A stretch of DNA of 64,000 bases from Flavobacterium lindanitolerans (GCF_002846575.1 NZ_PJND01000011.1:1-64000); one strand, 5' to 3'; shown: positions 16,758 to 26,196, counted from the first letter of the stretch. The notes: generated by a model from the sequence alone, not told the origin. A program made the numbers and translations.

Positions 16758-17672
16758 TTATGAATTGCTTTGTTTATCGACCAAAAGCGATTTTTTAGCT
16801 GTATAATTTTTTAAAATTCCATTCAAAATAACTGTTGCCAGAATGATGACCGCACCAATATAAAAGGCAGGACTCATCTTTTCCTTATCACCTAAAATAA
16901 TGTAAGCCAGCATAATGCCATAAACAGGTTCCATATTAGTAGTAAGCATTACGGTATAGGGTGTAAGTTTTTTCATGACATTTACCGATGCTGTAAAGGC
17001 ATAGGCCGTGCAAACGGAAGAAAGTACCAGCAGTAAAATCCAGTCATGTTGAGATACGGAAAAGAATTCAGCCGTAAATTGCCCATCATATAACAAATAG
17101 AGCGACACAAAAAAGACACCGGCAAAAAATTCATAAAGCGTAATTACGGAAGGGTCATATTTTTGTATCAGCTTGCCATTAAAAAGTGTAAAAGTAACAC
17201 CCAGAAAAACGGAAATCAGCGCATAAACCATTCCCAAAACATAATGCGTTTCTACCTGCATAATCATTAATAGTCCGCCAATTATAATTAGACCGAAGAA
17301 CACTTCATACCACAACATTTTTCTATTAAAAAATATCGGTTCCATGATAGATGCAAAAAAAGCTCCGGTTGAAAAAACAGCTAGCGTAATCGAAACATTC
17401 GAAACGTTAATTGCCTTGAAGAAAAATATCCAATGCAAGGCTATAATCAGGCCTACACTAATAAGATGGAAAAATGATTTTCCCGGAATGCGCCATGGTT
17501 TTTTGGTTACCAAAACGTAGATAAGCATAAAAATTCCCGCAAGAAGCATTCTATACCATACTACGGGCGCTTCTTTTATGGTAATGAGTTCGCCAAGGAT
17601 TGCTGTAAATCCCCAGATAAAAACAATCAGGTGGAGATTCAGGTAGCTTTTGAGATTGTTATCTTTTTGCAT
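16758..17672 (-). CDS. EamA/DMT family transporter
   Basis: 304 residues with about ten hydrophobic helices in two five-helix halves, the drug/metabolite transporter architecture (VFIWGFTAILGELITIK at the start; repeat half from about residue 150). It probably exports a small metabolite or amino acid; the substrate is not predictable. It overlaps the 3' end of the upstream LptF/G-type gene by 14 nt, so it is translated in the tgt-permease-transporter operon. Confidence 0.9.
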   Translation of the reverse strand: MQKDNNLKSYLNLHLIVFIWGFTAILGELITIKEAPVVWYRMLLAGIFMLIYVLVTKKPWRIPGKSFFHLISVGLIIALHWIFFFKAINVSNVSITLAVFSTGAFFASIMEPIFFNRKMLWYEVFFGLIIIGGLLMIMQVETHYVLGMVYALISVFLGVTFTLFNGKLIQKYDPSVITLYEFFAGVFFVSLYLLYDGQFTAEFFSVSQHDWILLLVLSSVCTAYAFTASVNVMKKLTPYTVMLTTNMEPVYGIMLAYIILGDKEKMSPAFYIGAVIILATVILNGILKNYTAKKSLLVDKQSNS

Positions 17673-18735
17673 TTCGAAGCAGGTAAATCGCTAAAATTCC
17701 AAAGACAAAATTTGGAAGCCATACGGCTATAAATGGAGGTATGCTTGATTTTTCAGCCAGAGTTCCGAAAATCTTGTCAAAAAAGATAAATGTAAAAGCA
17801 AGACCAATACCAATAGCCAGATTCATTCCCATTCCTCCTCTTCTTTTCATAGAAGATACAGCAACCGCAATAATAGTCAGGATGAAAGCCGAAACGGGAA
17901 GGCTGTATTTTTTATACAATACAACAAGATAGGTGTTGATATTTGACGAGCCCCGTTCTCTTTCTTTATCGATAAAGTCATTCAACTCTCCTAAAGTCAG
18001 TGTTTCTGCGATGTAAATTACCGGTGTCAAATCTTCAAGGTCAAATTTAAAAACAGTATCTTTTTTCGCAGATGTCTCTAACCTATCATCAAATTCGCCA
18101 ACTATTCTTTTTTTATAGTTGTACAAAGAGTAAGTAGTATCTTTTTGGTTAAAATGAATACGAGATGCATTTATAGCAAAATCGAGCTTGTTATCTTTAA
18201 ATTTCTTCAGTGAAAAATCAAAAGCTGTCTTAGAATTGATATTGAAATTACTTACATAGATAAACTCTCCCGGGCTGATTTCACGGTAAACGTTTGTGGT
18301 TTCCCTTGTTTTATTATTGCCTTTGAGATAAGTATATCTGAAATCGTTAAAACCCTGGCTTGCCTTCGGAACAATAAAAAAACCCATCAATAAGGCAAAA
18401 ACTGATACAATTGTGGCTCCAATCAGGTAAGGACGTAAGAATCGCTGAAAGGATATTCCGGAGCTTAAAATCGCAATAATTTCCGTATTGTTAGCCAGTT
18501 TGGAAGTAAACCAAATCACGGAAAGAAACAAGAAAATAGGAAAAAGAAGATTGGCAAAATAAACCGTAAAATCGACATAATATAGCGCCACTTTTCCGAA
18601 AGGCACCTTATTCTGGATAATTTTATTGACCTTTTCCGACACGTCAATTACAATCCCAATTGGGATAAACAGAAACAGCATCACAAAAAATGTGGCCAGA
18701 TACCTTTTCAGGATATACTTGTCGATTATCTTCAT
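17659..18735 (-). CDS. LptF/LptG (YjgP/YjgQ) family permease
   Basis: 358 residues. Three N-terminal helices (about 12-35, 55-75, 98-120), a central periplasmic domain (about 125-265) and three C-terminal helices give the LptF/LptG topology. It starts MKIIDKYILKRYLATFF, a family signature. LptFG with LptB extracts lipopolysaccharide from the inner membrane. It lies 34 nt behind tgt. Whether it is LptF or LptG cannot be settled without the paralog. Confidence 0.92.
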   Translation of the reverse strand: MKIIDKYILKRYLATFFVMLFLFIPIGIVIDVSEKVNKIIQNKVPFGKVALYYVDFTVYFANLLFPIFLFLSVIWFTSKLANNTEIIAILSSGISFQRFLRPYLIGATIVSVFALLMGFFIVPKASQGFNDFRYTYLKGNNKTRETTNVYREISPGEFIYVSNFNINSKTAFDFSLKKFKDNKLDFAINASRIHFNQKDTTYSLYNYKKRIVGEFDDRLETSAKKDTVFKFDLEDLTPVIYIAETLTLGELNDFIDKERERGSSNINTYLVVLYKKYSLPVSAFILTIIAVAVSSMKRRGGMGMNLAIGIGLAFTFIFFDKIFGTLAEKSSIPPFIAVWLPNFVFGILAIYLLRNAKR

Positions 18736-18769
18736 TTTTCTACCAGATTCTAATCTTATTTTGGATTTC

Positions 18770-19900
18770 TTATAGTCTTTGGTCCATTTGTTTCACCATC
18801 ATTTCTTTCCATACGCGGAAATCTCCCGCTAAGATATGTTTTCTTGCTTCACGAACCAACCACATATAGAATCCTAAGTTATGAATTGTAGCGATTTGCT
18901 TTCCAAGATATTCATTTGCGGCAAAAAGATGGCGTAAATAGGCTTTTGTATATTCTGTATCGACAAAAGTGTGTCCCATTTCATCAAGGGGTGAAAAATC
19001 AGACTCCCACTTTTTATTTTTAATATTGATTGTACCATGGGCCGTGAAAAGCATTCCGTTTCTGGCATTTCTGGTTGGCATCACACAATCAAACATATCT
19101 ATTCCAAGTGCAATGTTTTCCAGAATATTGATAGGAGTACCTACTCCCATCAGGTATCTAGGCTTGTCTTTTGGCAGGATTTCTGTAACAACTTCGGTCA
19201 TTGCGTACATTTCTTCAGCAGGCTCACCTACTGAAAGTCCTCCAATAGCATTTCCTTCTGCTCCGGCATTTGCTATATATTCAGCTGACTGCTGTCTCAA
19301 ATCTTTATAGGTACTTCCCTGAACAATTGGGAAAAAAGTCTGTTCGTAGCCATATTTATATGGCACTTTGTCCAAATGGCTGATACATCTGTCAAGCCAT
19401 CTGTGCGTCATGTGCATCGAACGCTGGGCGTAGCGGTAATCACAAGGATATGGAGTACATTCATCAAATGCCATAATAATGTCCGCCCCTATTGTTCGTT
19501 GAATTTCCATTACATTCTCAGGTGTAAAGACATGATAGGAACCATCAATATGCGATTTGAACTTCACACCTTCTTCTTTAATTTTTCTGTTGGAAGAAAG
19601 AGAATACACCTGATAACCGCCTGAATCTGTAAGTATATTTCTGTCCCAATTCATAAATTTGTGGAGTCCGCCTGCTTTTTCAAGAATATCGGTCTGCGGT
19701 CTTAAGTACAGGTGATAGGTATTTCCTAAAATAATATCGGGGTTGATATCATTCTTCAATTCTCTCTGGTGCACGCCTTTTACGGAAGCCACAGTTCCTA
19801 CAGGCATAAAAATAGGCGTTTCAATAACACCGTGATCCGTTGTTATTTTTCCAGCCCTTGCCTTTGAATTCGGATCATTTTGTAATAGTTCAAATTTCAT
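18770..19900 (-). CDS. tgt: tRNA-guanine transglycosylase, zinc-site cysteines absent
   Basis: 376 residues. The enzyme exchanges guanine 34 for preQ1 in Asp, Asn, His and Tyr tRNAs during queuosine synthesis. The catalytic segments are intact: NILTDSGGYQVYSL and GIDMFDCVMPTRNARNG. The structural zinc motif CxCxxC of the E. coli enzyme is replaced by SPLDEMGHTFVDTEYTKAYL, with no Cys. The start MKFELLQ is used because an earlier in-frame ATG at 19933 overlaps a -7 element. It is the first gene of an operon with the LptF/G-type permease and the DMT transporter. Confidence 0.95.
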   Translation of the reverse strand: MKFELLQNDPNSKARAGKITTDHGVIETPIFMPVGTVASVKGVHQRELKNDINPDIILGNTYHLYLRPQTDILEKAGGLHKFMNWDRNILTDSGGYQVYSLSSNRKIKEEGVKFKSHIDGSYHVFTPENVMEIQRTIGADIIMAFDECTPYPCDYRYAQRSMHMTHRWLDRCISHLDKVPYKYGYEQTFFPIVQGSTYKDLRQQSAEYIANAGAEGNAIGGLSVGEPAEEMYAMTEVVTEILPKDKPRYLMGVGTPINILENIALGIDMFDCVMPTRNARNGMLFTAHGTINIKNKKWESDFSPLDEMGHTFVDTEYTKAYLRHLFAANEYLGKQIATIHNLGFYMWLVREARKHILAGDFRVWKEMMVKQMDQRL

Positions 19901-19930
19901 TCTTTTCTCTTTATCCCAAACTTTGGGAGG

Positions 19931-19938
19931 CAAAGATA
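19931..19938 (-). promoter_or_regulatory. -7 element of tgt operon
   Basis: The minus strand reads TATCTTTG, 30 nt before the ATG at 19900. No distinct -33 TTG was seen. Confidence 0.55.
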
Positions 19939-20152
19939 ATTTATTTAAGATTTATCATTTTAGATTTATGATTTAATTTAACATCCTATCTGATAAGCGT
20001 GCCGTATGTATGTTTTTGAAGCCTATAAAAATGTTACTATCAGTTTTTTAAGCTAGTGAAAACTCATTTGCTTTAAGAAAAAAATTTATTGTTATTTTTA
20101 GACCGAAATGTAATTACCCCCAAAGCATTTTTCTTGCCAAATCCTGATAGAC

Positions 20153-21331
20153 ATGAAAACACAATTGATGGCTGAATTGCTTGCTATATTTTTAATCTCC
20201 AGACCTTTTCTTACGGTCTTCCACGAACTTGGCCATGCAATTCCTGTTATCTTAATGACCGGCGAACGCGCTACTATCTTTCTTGGCTCCTATGGCGACA
20301 CCGATAAAAGTTTTCGGTTAGCGATTGGCAAGCTCGAAATCTGGATAAAGTACAATCTTTTTAAATGGAGAGGAGGTCTGTGCGTTCCTCATGCCAGTAA
20401 TATTTCTATCAACAAAAAAATTATTTATACGCTTACCGGTCCATTGGCTTCTCTTTTCATTGCATTAATTTCCTGCTACATTGCTTTTACTTTCAGGCTA
20501 AAAGACTTCCTATCGTTTCTTTTTCTGATTTTCTTACTGCTTTCTATTTTTGATTTCTTAAAGAACATTATCCCAAGCAACCAATCCATTACGCTCCATG
20601 ATGGCAAGATTGGACATAATGACGGCACTTCCCTGGTGAGGCTCTTTCGCCATAAAAAGTATCCCAAACAATATTTTGATGCTATTGATTTATACAATAA
20701 CAAGCAATATACTGAAGCCGCTACTGTTTTTGACACCATACTTTCCAATGGACTAAAAGACCAGGACACCTATCGCTGGGCTATTTACTGCCATCTTCTA
20801 ATTAAAAACTACCGCAAGGCCAAAAGTTATTTTGATGAGTTCCGAAAACGGTTCCAAATGAATTCAGAAGACTATTCCAATCTGGGACTTATCTACACCC
20901 ATTATGAAAACCATGAAAAGGCAATGAAACTTTATGGCATATCCCTGAAACTGAACCCCATGAACAGCTACTCGCTAAACAACAAGGGCTATACGCTTAA
21001 CATTCTTGAAAAATATGAAGAGGCAATTACTTTTTTTGATAAAGCATTGGAAATTGACAAATCTTTTGCCTACTCCTACAACAACAGGGGTTTTTCAAAA
21101 ATAAAGCTTGGTCGTATGGAAGAAGGACTTCATGACCTCAATCAATCGTATGAGTTGGATCCATACAATCCTTATTATTTTAGAAATCTCGGAATTTATT
21201 ATCAGGAGAGAGGCGACTATCAAAAAGCACTGGAATTATTCCTGGAAAGCAAATCTTTAGACAATTATACTTACAACATTGATGCATTGATTATAGAAAC
21301 CCGGAAATATGTGAACCAAAAAGCCTACTGA
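20153..21331 (+). CDS. Membrane M50-like metalloprotease fused to TPR repeats
   Basis: 392 residues. HELGH at 24-28 within the first helix is an HExxH zinc site. A later helix begins LTGPLASL, as in site-2 proteases, and NIIPSNQSITLHDG (about 140-153) resembles the third M50 element (N-x-P ... DG). From about residue 175 to the end run five or more tetratricopeptide repeats (EAATVFDTIL, KAMKLYGISLKLNP, EAITFFDKALEI, YQKALELFLESKSLD). It may be an intramembrane protease with a cytoplasmic protein-binding arm, but the proteolytic role is inferred. It stands alone between tgt and transketolase. Confidence 0.75.
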   Translation: MKTQLMAELLAIFLISRPFLTVFHELGHAIPVILMTGERATIFLGSYGDTDKSFRLAIGKLEIWIKYNLFKWRGGLCVPHASNISINKKIIYTLTGPLASLFIALISCYIAFTFRLKDFLSFLFLIFLLLSIFDFLKNIIPSNQSITLHDGKIGHNDGTSLVRLFRHKKYPKQYFDAIDLYNNKQYTEAATVFDTILSNGLKDQDTYRWAIYCHLLIKNYRKAKSYFDEFRKRFQMNSEDYSNLGLIYTHYENHEKAMKLYGISLKLNPMNSYSLNNKGYTLNILEKYEEAITFFDKALEIDKSFAYSYNNRGFSKIKLGRMEEGLHDLNQSYELDPYNPYYFRNLGIYYQERGDYQKALELFLESKSLDNYTYNIDALIIETRKYVNQKAY

Positions 21332-21398
21332 CAGAATTTATGCCTTGTTCTTTATGAAATTCTAAAAATTCAGATGTCAAAAAATCCAAATATCTGAT

Positions 21399-21406
21399 TA
21401 TCTTTG
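21399..21406 (+). promoter_or_regulatory. -7 element of transketolase operon
   Basis: TATCTTTG ends 27 nt before the ATG at 21433. Confidence 0.55.
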
Positions 21407-21432
21407 CGCCAGTTTAAATTTATCCTATAAGA

Positions 21433-22284
21433 ATGAAACCTAACACACAACAATTAAACAACTTAACTATTCAAGTACGCAGAGATATTCTCAGAATGGT
21501 TCATGCTGTAAACTCAGGACACCCGGGCGGTTCGCTAGGCTGTGCAGAATTTCTTGTCGCACTTTATCAAAATTTAATGGATCGCAAACCAGGTTTCGAT
21601 ATGGATGGAAAGAATGAAGATATCTTCTTTTTGTCGAACGGACATATTTCTCCTGTTTTCTATAGCGTATTGGCAAGAAGCGGTTATTTTCCGGTATCTG
21701 AGCTGGCTACATTCCGCCACATCAATTCCAGATTACAAGGACATCCAACAACGCACGAAGGTCTTCCGGGAATCCGAATGGCTTCAGGTTCTTTAGGACA
21801 AGGAATGTCTGTTGCTATTGGTGCTGCACTGACAAAAAAACTGAATAAGGATTCTCATCTGGTTTATAGCCTTCATGGTGACGGTGAATTGCAGGAAGGG
21901 CAAAATTGGGAGGCAATGATGTATGCTTCTGCTTACAAAGTCGATAATTATATCGCTACAATCGATTTAAACGGAAAACAAATTGATGGTCCTACTGACG
22001 AAGTTTTAAACATGGGAAGCATCAGAGCTAAATTTGAGGCTTTTGGCTGGGATGTTTTAGATATCGAAAAAGGAAATGATATTGAAGCCATTATTGCCGG
22101 TATGACCGATGCCAAATCAAGAACAGGAAAAGGAAAACCTGTTTGCGTATTGCTGCATACCGAAATGGGTAATGGTGTAGATTATATGATGTATAGCCAC
22201 GCCTGGCATGGAAAAGCTCCAAATGATGAGCAGCTGGCCAATGCTTTGGCTCAAAACTATTGTGAAGGCGAAAGCGATTATTAA
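21433..22284 (+). CDS. Transketolase, N-terminal (TPP-binding) subunit
   Basis: 283 residues equivalent to the first half of a full transketolase. It has the substrate and cofactor segments NSGHPGGSLG and GHPTTH, and the thiamine-diphosphate motif GDGELQEGQNWEA ending in DLNGKQIDG. It acts in the non-oxidative pentose phosphate pathway together with the C-terminal subunit encoded 71 nt downstream. The split arrangement is regular in this phylum, not a broken gene. Confidence 0.95.
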   Translation: MKPNTQQLNNLTIQVRRDILRMVHAVNSGHPGGSLGCAEFLVALYQNLMDRKPGFDMDGKNEDIFFLSNGHISPVFYSVLARSGYFPVSELATFRHINSRLQGHPTTHEGLPGIRMASGSLGQGMSVAIGAALTKKLNKDSHLVYSLHGDGELQEGQNWEAMMYASAYKVDNYIATIDLNGKQIDGPTDEVLNMGSIRAKFEAFGWDVLDIEKGNDIEAIIAGMTDAKSRTGKGKPVCVLLHTEMGNGVDYMMYSHAWHGKAPNDEQLANALAQNYCEGESDY

Positions 22285-22355
22285 AAGGCAGTAGGCTTTA
22301 AGCAGTAAGCTTCAAGTTATTGCCAACAGCCTATTCGTATATCAAAAAGACAAAA
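22285..22355. repeat. Short filler repeat between transketolase halves
   Basis: Near-direct repeats GGCAGTAGGC and AGCAGTAAGC form low-complexity filler. It contains an in-frame ATG at 22320 that is not used. Confidence 0.4.
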
Positions 22356-23309
22356 ATGAAAAAATATATCAATACAGGAAATAAAGACACCCGCTCCGGT
22401 TTTGGTGCGGGACTGACCGAGCTTGGTCAAAAAAACGAAAATGTTGTTGCCCTTTGCGCTGACTTGATTGGTTCATTAAAAATGGACGATTTCAAAAAGA
22501 ACCACCCGGAACGTTTCTTTCAGGTTGGAATAGCGGAAGCAAACATGATTGGAATTGCTGCAGGTATGACTATTGGCGGAAAGATTCCTTTTACAGGAAC
22601 ATTTGCCAACTTTTCTACAGGAAGAGTATACGACCAGATCCGCCAATCTGTTGCTTATTCTGATAAAAATGTAAAAATATGTGCTTCACACGCGGGACTT
22701 ACCCTGGGAGAAGACGGTGCTACCCACCAAATCCTTGAAGACATAGGATTGATGAAAATGCTACCAGGCATGACCGTAATCAATACCTGCGATTACAACC
22801 AGACCAAGGCAGCTACAATTGCTATTGCAGAACACCACGGACCTGTTTATCTTCGTTTTGGACGTCCATCGGTTCCAAATTTCACTCCGGAAAACGGAAC
22901 GTTTGAAATAGGAAAAGCAGTATTGCTTAATGAAGGAACGGATGTAACTATTGTGGCTACAGGACATTTAGTATGGGAAGCATTGGTAGCTGCCGAAGCA
23001 TTAGAAGCTAAAGGCATATCTGCTGAAGTAATCAATATCCACACGATTAAGCCTCTTGACGAAGAAGCTATCTTGAAATCACTTGCAAAAACAAAATGTG
23101 TTGTTACTGCTGAAGAACATAACATTCTTGGTGGTTTGGGAGAAAGCGTAGCAAGAGTATTGGCATTGAACAATCCTGCTCCACAGGAATTCGTTGCCGT
23201 AAACGACAGCTTTGGAGAGTCCGGAACTCCGGATCAATTGATGCAGAAATACAAACTAAACAATCAGGCAATTGTTGAAGCTGCTGAAAGAGCTATCAAA
23301 AGAAAATAA
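22356..23309 (+). CDS. Transketolase, C-terminal (pyrimidine-binding) subunit
   Basis: 317 residues, the second half of transketolase: Pyr domain with [17 protein letters not shown] (the conserved Glu that activates the cofactor) and [16 protein letters not shown], then the C-terminal domain with [17 protein letters not shown]. The start MKKYINTG is preferred to the ATG at 22320, which lies in repeat filler. It forms the active enzyme with the 21433 gene product. A terminator follows. Confidence 0.95.
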   Translation: MKKYINTGNKDTRSGFGAGLTELGQKNENVVALCADLIGSLKMDDFKKNHPERFFQVGIAEANMIGIAAGMTIGGKIPFTGTFANFSTGRVYDQIRQSVAYSDKNVKICASHAGLTLGEDGATHQILEDIGLMKMLPGMTVINTCDYNQTKAATIAIAEHHGPVYLRFGRPSVPNFTPENGTFEIGKAVLLNEGTDVTIVATGHLVWEALVAAEALEAKGISAEVINIHTIKPLDEEAILKSLAKTKCVVTAEEHNILGGLGESVARVLALNNPAPQEFVAVNDSFGESGTPDQLMQKYKLNNQAIVEAAERAIKRK

Positions 23310-23331
23310 AAAGCTTTAGCTTTATAAAAAT

Positions 23332-23361
23332 AAAAGCCCGTTCGTTTGAACGGGCTTTTTA
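23332..23361. terminator. Bidirectional terminator
   Basis: AAAAGCCCGTTC, loop GTTT and its complement form a 12-bp stem with A and T runs, between convergent genes. Confidence 0.9.
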
Positions 23362-23384
23362 TATTACTTCAAAGTAAACCATTA

Positions 23385-24347
23385 TTAATGGCAACTCGGA
23401 TCCAAATGTTTCTTTAAACCTCCTGTTGTTCCGGAGCAGTTTGGTATCAGATCAAACGGATAGATATTTCCAAAAGCATCTTTAATCTCAGTTCTTGTTT
23501 TTGTGCGGTCTCCATCATCATCAACATCTAAAAAGTTGGGTATACCGTCTCCATCTGTATCATCATCATAATAATCACCGTTTCCATTTAAATCTTCTAA
23601 ATACGACAAGATTCCATCTCCATCATTATCAGCATATTTTACCATATGCAGATTTATTGTAAATACCAAAGGCGAATAGGAAGACAATCCTGAACCCGCT
23701 GGAGCTCCATTAAAATAACCTAAACCAGAAGGCACAAATACAATTCCTACTCCATAATCTGTCAATAATGTTCCACCCGGATTAGACGGATCGTCAACCG
23801 CATTTCCTGATTTAAATTCTGTCATTATATTTCTCCATCCGGAAACGACACTTTCCTGAGAAAACCAAACCGGATTTGGCCTGTAGTCAAATTGTGTTCC
23901 GTCTAAAGCATTACCTCTGTAAGTTACCAAAGTAGAATCTACTCTCGTTGGCGATTGCCCCACTCCTTCTCTTAATTTTATATAATACAATTTATATTCA
24001 ACCGGATCATTAATTGGCTTCCCTACTATAGGATCTGCATTCGTATAGGTTCTTCCATCATTTCTAACCATCTTAGTTTTCAACGGATAATCCTGCTGGT
24101 CCCAGATAGAAACCTGTGTACCTCCCTCAGGAATCTGAATAATGGTAGGTACCGGATTATTATTGGCATCCATAGTAACGGTAAGATAATGCGTCTTTAA
24201 GTAGGTTTCGATATCCTGTATGTCTGATGCATATTGTGTCGCTCTGTCTCTTGGAGGAGCTACTTTTGAAGAATCATCGTCTTTTTTACAGGAAAAAAGA
24301 ACCGTACTTGAAACTATAGCTATTAAAAAAAGCTTAATTCTGGTCAT
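23385..24347 (-). CDS. FKBP-type peptidyl-prolyl isomerase lipoprotein
   Basis: 320 residues. A lipoprotein signal peptide ends in LFSC, so the mature protein is lipidated and periplasm- or surface-facing. An FKBP fold covers about 110-240 (YYIKLREGVGQ, VTYRGNALDGTQFD, GVGIVFVPSGLGYF). It ends with an acidic calcium-type repeat region (DNDGDG, DDDTDGDGIPNFLD). It resembles GldI-like foldases of gliding Flavobacteria, but orthology to GldI is not shown. The start at 24347 is used rather than an upstream ATG at 24377, which would put a non-signal extension first. Confidence 0.88.
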   Translation of the reverse strand: MTRIKLFLIAIVSSTVLFSCKKDDDSSKVAPPRDRATQYASDIQDIETYLKTHYLTVTMDANNNPVPTIIQIPEGGTQVSIWDQQDYPLKTKMVRNDGRTYTNADPIVGKPINDPVEYKLYYIKLREGVGQSPTRVDSTLVTYRGNALDGTQFDYRPNPVWFSQESVVSGWRNIMTEFKSGNAVDDPSNPGGTLLTDYGVGIVFVPSGLGYFNGAPAGSGLSSYSPLVFTINLHMVKYADNDGDGILSYLEDLNGNGDYYDDDTDGDGIPNFLDVDDDGDRTKTRTEIKDAFGNIYPFDLIPNCSGTTGGLKKHLDPSCH

Positions 24348-24424
24348 TATTATTGATTTTAGAGGCGCAAGATACAATTTTGATTTATTTTTGTAAATAA
24401 ATTAACGTAGATTTTAGTTTTAAA

Positions 24425-24820
24425 ATGAGAGTAGACAAATACCTCTGGTGCGTTCGATATTACAAAACACGCAACATGGTTACCGAAGCTTGCAAAAAGA
24501 ACCATATTACTGTAAACGGGCAGGTTGCAAAGCCTTCGAAAGAAGTATTTGCCACTGATAAAATTACCTTCAGGAAAGATCAGATTACACATACGATTAC
24601 CGTGTTAGACATTCCCCAAAACCGTGTGGGTGCCAAACTTGTTGATATTTACAGAAAAGACGAAACTCCCATTGAAGCTTTCCAGCATTTGGAACTTTTG
24701 AAATTATCAAAGGAGCATTACAGAAAACATGGCGAAGGCAGACCTACAAAAAAAGACCGCAGAGATATTGATGACTTTAACCTGGACTTTGAAAATGACG
24801 AGGACGAGACCGACTATTAA
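24425..24820 (+). CDS. S4-domain RNA-binding protein, Hsp15-like
   Basis: 131 residues. An S4 RNA-binding domain at about 1-60 (MRVDKYLWCVRYYKTRNM, ITVNGQVAKPSKEV) is followed by a charged tail rich in Lys and Asp/Glu. E. coli Hsp15 (HslR) of this type binds stalled 50S subunits carrying peptidyl-tRNA. Divergent from the FKBP gene and followed by the phosphoribosyltransferase on the same strand. Confidence 0.9.
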   Translation: MRVDKYLWCVRYYKTRNMVTEACKKNHITVNGQVAKPSKEVFATDKITFRKDQITHTITVLDIPQNRVGAKLVDIYRKDETPIEAFQHLELLKLSKEHYRKHGEGRPTKKDRRDIDDFNLDFENDEDETDY

Positions 24821-24861
24821 AATATAAACCGTCATATAGCACAAACAAACAAAGCGTTTTT

Positions 24862-24869
24862 TATCTTTG
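24862..24869 (+). promoter_or_regulatory. -7 element of phosphoribosyltransferase gene
   Basis: TATCTTTG ends 15 nt before the ATG at 24885. It overlaps an in-frame TTG at 24867, which is therefore an unlikely start. Confidence 0.5.
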
Positions 24870-24884
24870 AAAAAAATAAACAAA

Positions 24885-25382
24885 ATGAGCAAAAATATCA
24901 TCCTCAACAATCAGGAAATAGAGCACAAAATCCTGCGAATCGCTTATCAGATATACGAAACTTTTGTTGATGAAGAAGAAATTGTTATTGCAGGAATAGC
25001 TAAAAACGGTTTTATTTTTGCTGAAAAAATCGCCAAAAAAGTCACGCAGATATCACCTTTGAAAGTAGCCCTTTGCGAGGTCTTTATCGACAAGCAGAAT
25101 CCGCACAATGAGGTTACAACTTCATTAGAAAAAAAACAATACGAAAATAAAGGGCTTGTTCTTGTAGACGATGTATTAAACTCCGGCACTACGTTGGCGT
25201 ATGGCGTTAAGCATTTTTTAGATGTTCCTTTGAAAAAATTCAAAACAGCGGTACTTGTAGATAGAAATCATAAAAAATATCCTGTAAAGGCAGATTTTAA
25301 AGGAATTTCACTTTCCACCTCTCTACAAGAGCATGTACAGGTAGTTTTTGAAGCTCAGGAAGACTACGCCTATTTAAGCTAG
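24885..25382 (+). CDS. Phosphoribosyltransferase family protein
   Basis: 165 residues with the type I PRTase fold. The PRPP-binding loop is LVLVDDVLNSGTTLAYG (about residues 87-103). It resembles the PyrR/hypoxanthine PRTase group, but the base specificity cannot be read with confidence. Its last 9 bases overlap the 3' end of aroK on the opposite strand. Confidence 0.88.
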   Translation: MSKNIILNNQEIEHKILRIAYQIYETFVDEEEIVIAGIAKNGFIFAEKIAKKVTQISPLKVALCEVFIDKQNPHNEVTTSLEKKQYENKGLVLVDDVLNSGTTLAYGVKHFLDVPLKKFKTAVLVDRNHKKYPVKADFKGISLSTSLQEHVQVVFEAQEDYAYLS

Positions 25383-25892
25383 GATACGGCTTATTTCTGC
25401 TGTAACTTCTTCGGGAGTCTTCTTATCTACAGACACAATATGAGTAGCTTGATTGTAATAATAACTACGATCAAAAAGATGCTTTGCGATATATTCTTTC
25501 ATTTCCTCTTTTTCCTGCTCTGCAATTAACGGGCGATTATCCCTGACAGAAAGCAACCTTTCATACAGTGTTTCTATAGAAGCTTTCAAATAAAAAGAAA
25601 CCACTCCACCGCCATTAAGTAATTCGTGATTGTTGGCATAGCAAGGCGTACCACCGCCCAAACTTAGAATCATATCTTTTTCGGAAGAAATAAATTCCTT
25701 AAAAATTTGATTTTCCAATTTCCGGAAAAAGACTTCTCCTTTCTGCTCGAAGATATTTTTTATAGACAATCCTGCTCTTTCTTCGATAATTTTATCCAAA
25801 TCAAAAGCTTCGATTTGAGTTTTTTCAGACAACAGATGGGCAATTGTTGACTTTCCTGAACCCATATACCCCAATAAAACAATTTTTATCAT
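25374..25892 (-). CDS. aroK: Shikimate kinase
   Basis: 172 residues. The P-loop GYMGSGKST (8-16), the DxD-type DLDKIIEERAGLSI, the FRKLE Arg and the SLGGGTPCY loop identify shikimate kinase, which phosphorylates shikimate in the aromatic amino acid pathway. It converges with the phosphoribosyltransferase, sharing 9 bases. Confidence 0.95.
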   Translation of the reverse strand: MIKIVLLGYMGSGKSTIAHLLSEKTQIEAFDLDKIIEERAGLSIKNIFEQKGEVFFRKLENQIFKEFISSEKDMILSLGGGTPCYANNHELLNGGGVVSFYLKASIETLYERLLSVRDNRPLIAEQEKEEMKEYIAKHLFDRSYYYNQATHIVSVDKKTPEEVTAEISRILA

Positions 25893-25964
25893 TAAAGTAA
25901 AACCTTATAAATTAAGGCATTATAAAAGATTAGTAAAAAAAGACAAATTTAAAACAAAATTGCT

Positions 25965-25995
25965 TTGAAAAATAAATAATAAGAACGTATATTTG
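25965..25995 (+). promoter_or_regulatory. Strong promoter of the tRNA cluster
   Basis: TTG at 25965-25967, an exact 20-nt spacer and TATATTTG at 25988-25995 match the consensus throughout, 22 nt before the first tRNA. Confidence 0.85.
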
Positions 25996-26017
25996 CACCC
26001 GCATTCAAGAAATTAAT

Positions 26018-26090
26018 GACTCGATAGCTCAGTCGGTAGAGCACATCACTTTTAATGATGGGGTCCTGGGTTCGAGCCCCAGTCGGGTCA
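26018..26090 (+). tRNA. tRNA-Lys (anticodon TTT)
   Basis: 73-nt cloverleaf: acceptor stem GACTCGA with TCGGGTC, D-arm AGCTCAGTCGGTAGAGC, anticodon stem CATCA/TGATG around loop CTTTTAA, and T-arm GGTTCGAGCC. The CCA is not encoded. Confidence 0.96.
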
Positions 26091-26121
26091 CTACAAAATT
26101 TTGAAATTTCATGAATGCAAT

Positions 26122-26194
26122 GACTCGATAGCTCAGTCGGTAGAGCACATCACTTTTAATGATGGGGTCCTGGGTTCGAGCCCCAGTCGGGTCA
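26122..26194 (+). tRNA. tRNA-Lys (anticodon TTT), second copy
   Basis: Identical in all 73 positions to the copy at 26018 and 31 nt downstream of it, so a recent tandem duplication or gene conversion. A terminator follows immediately. Confidence 0.96.
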
Positions 26195-26196
26195 CA

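Noticed and set aside
21433-23309. A transketolase gene broken in two
   Set aside because: Both halves have complete domains, separate starts and a normal spacer; the two-subunit form is regular in this phylum.
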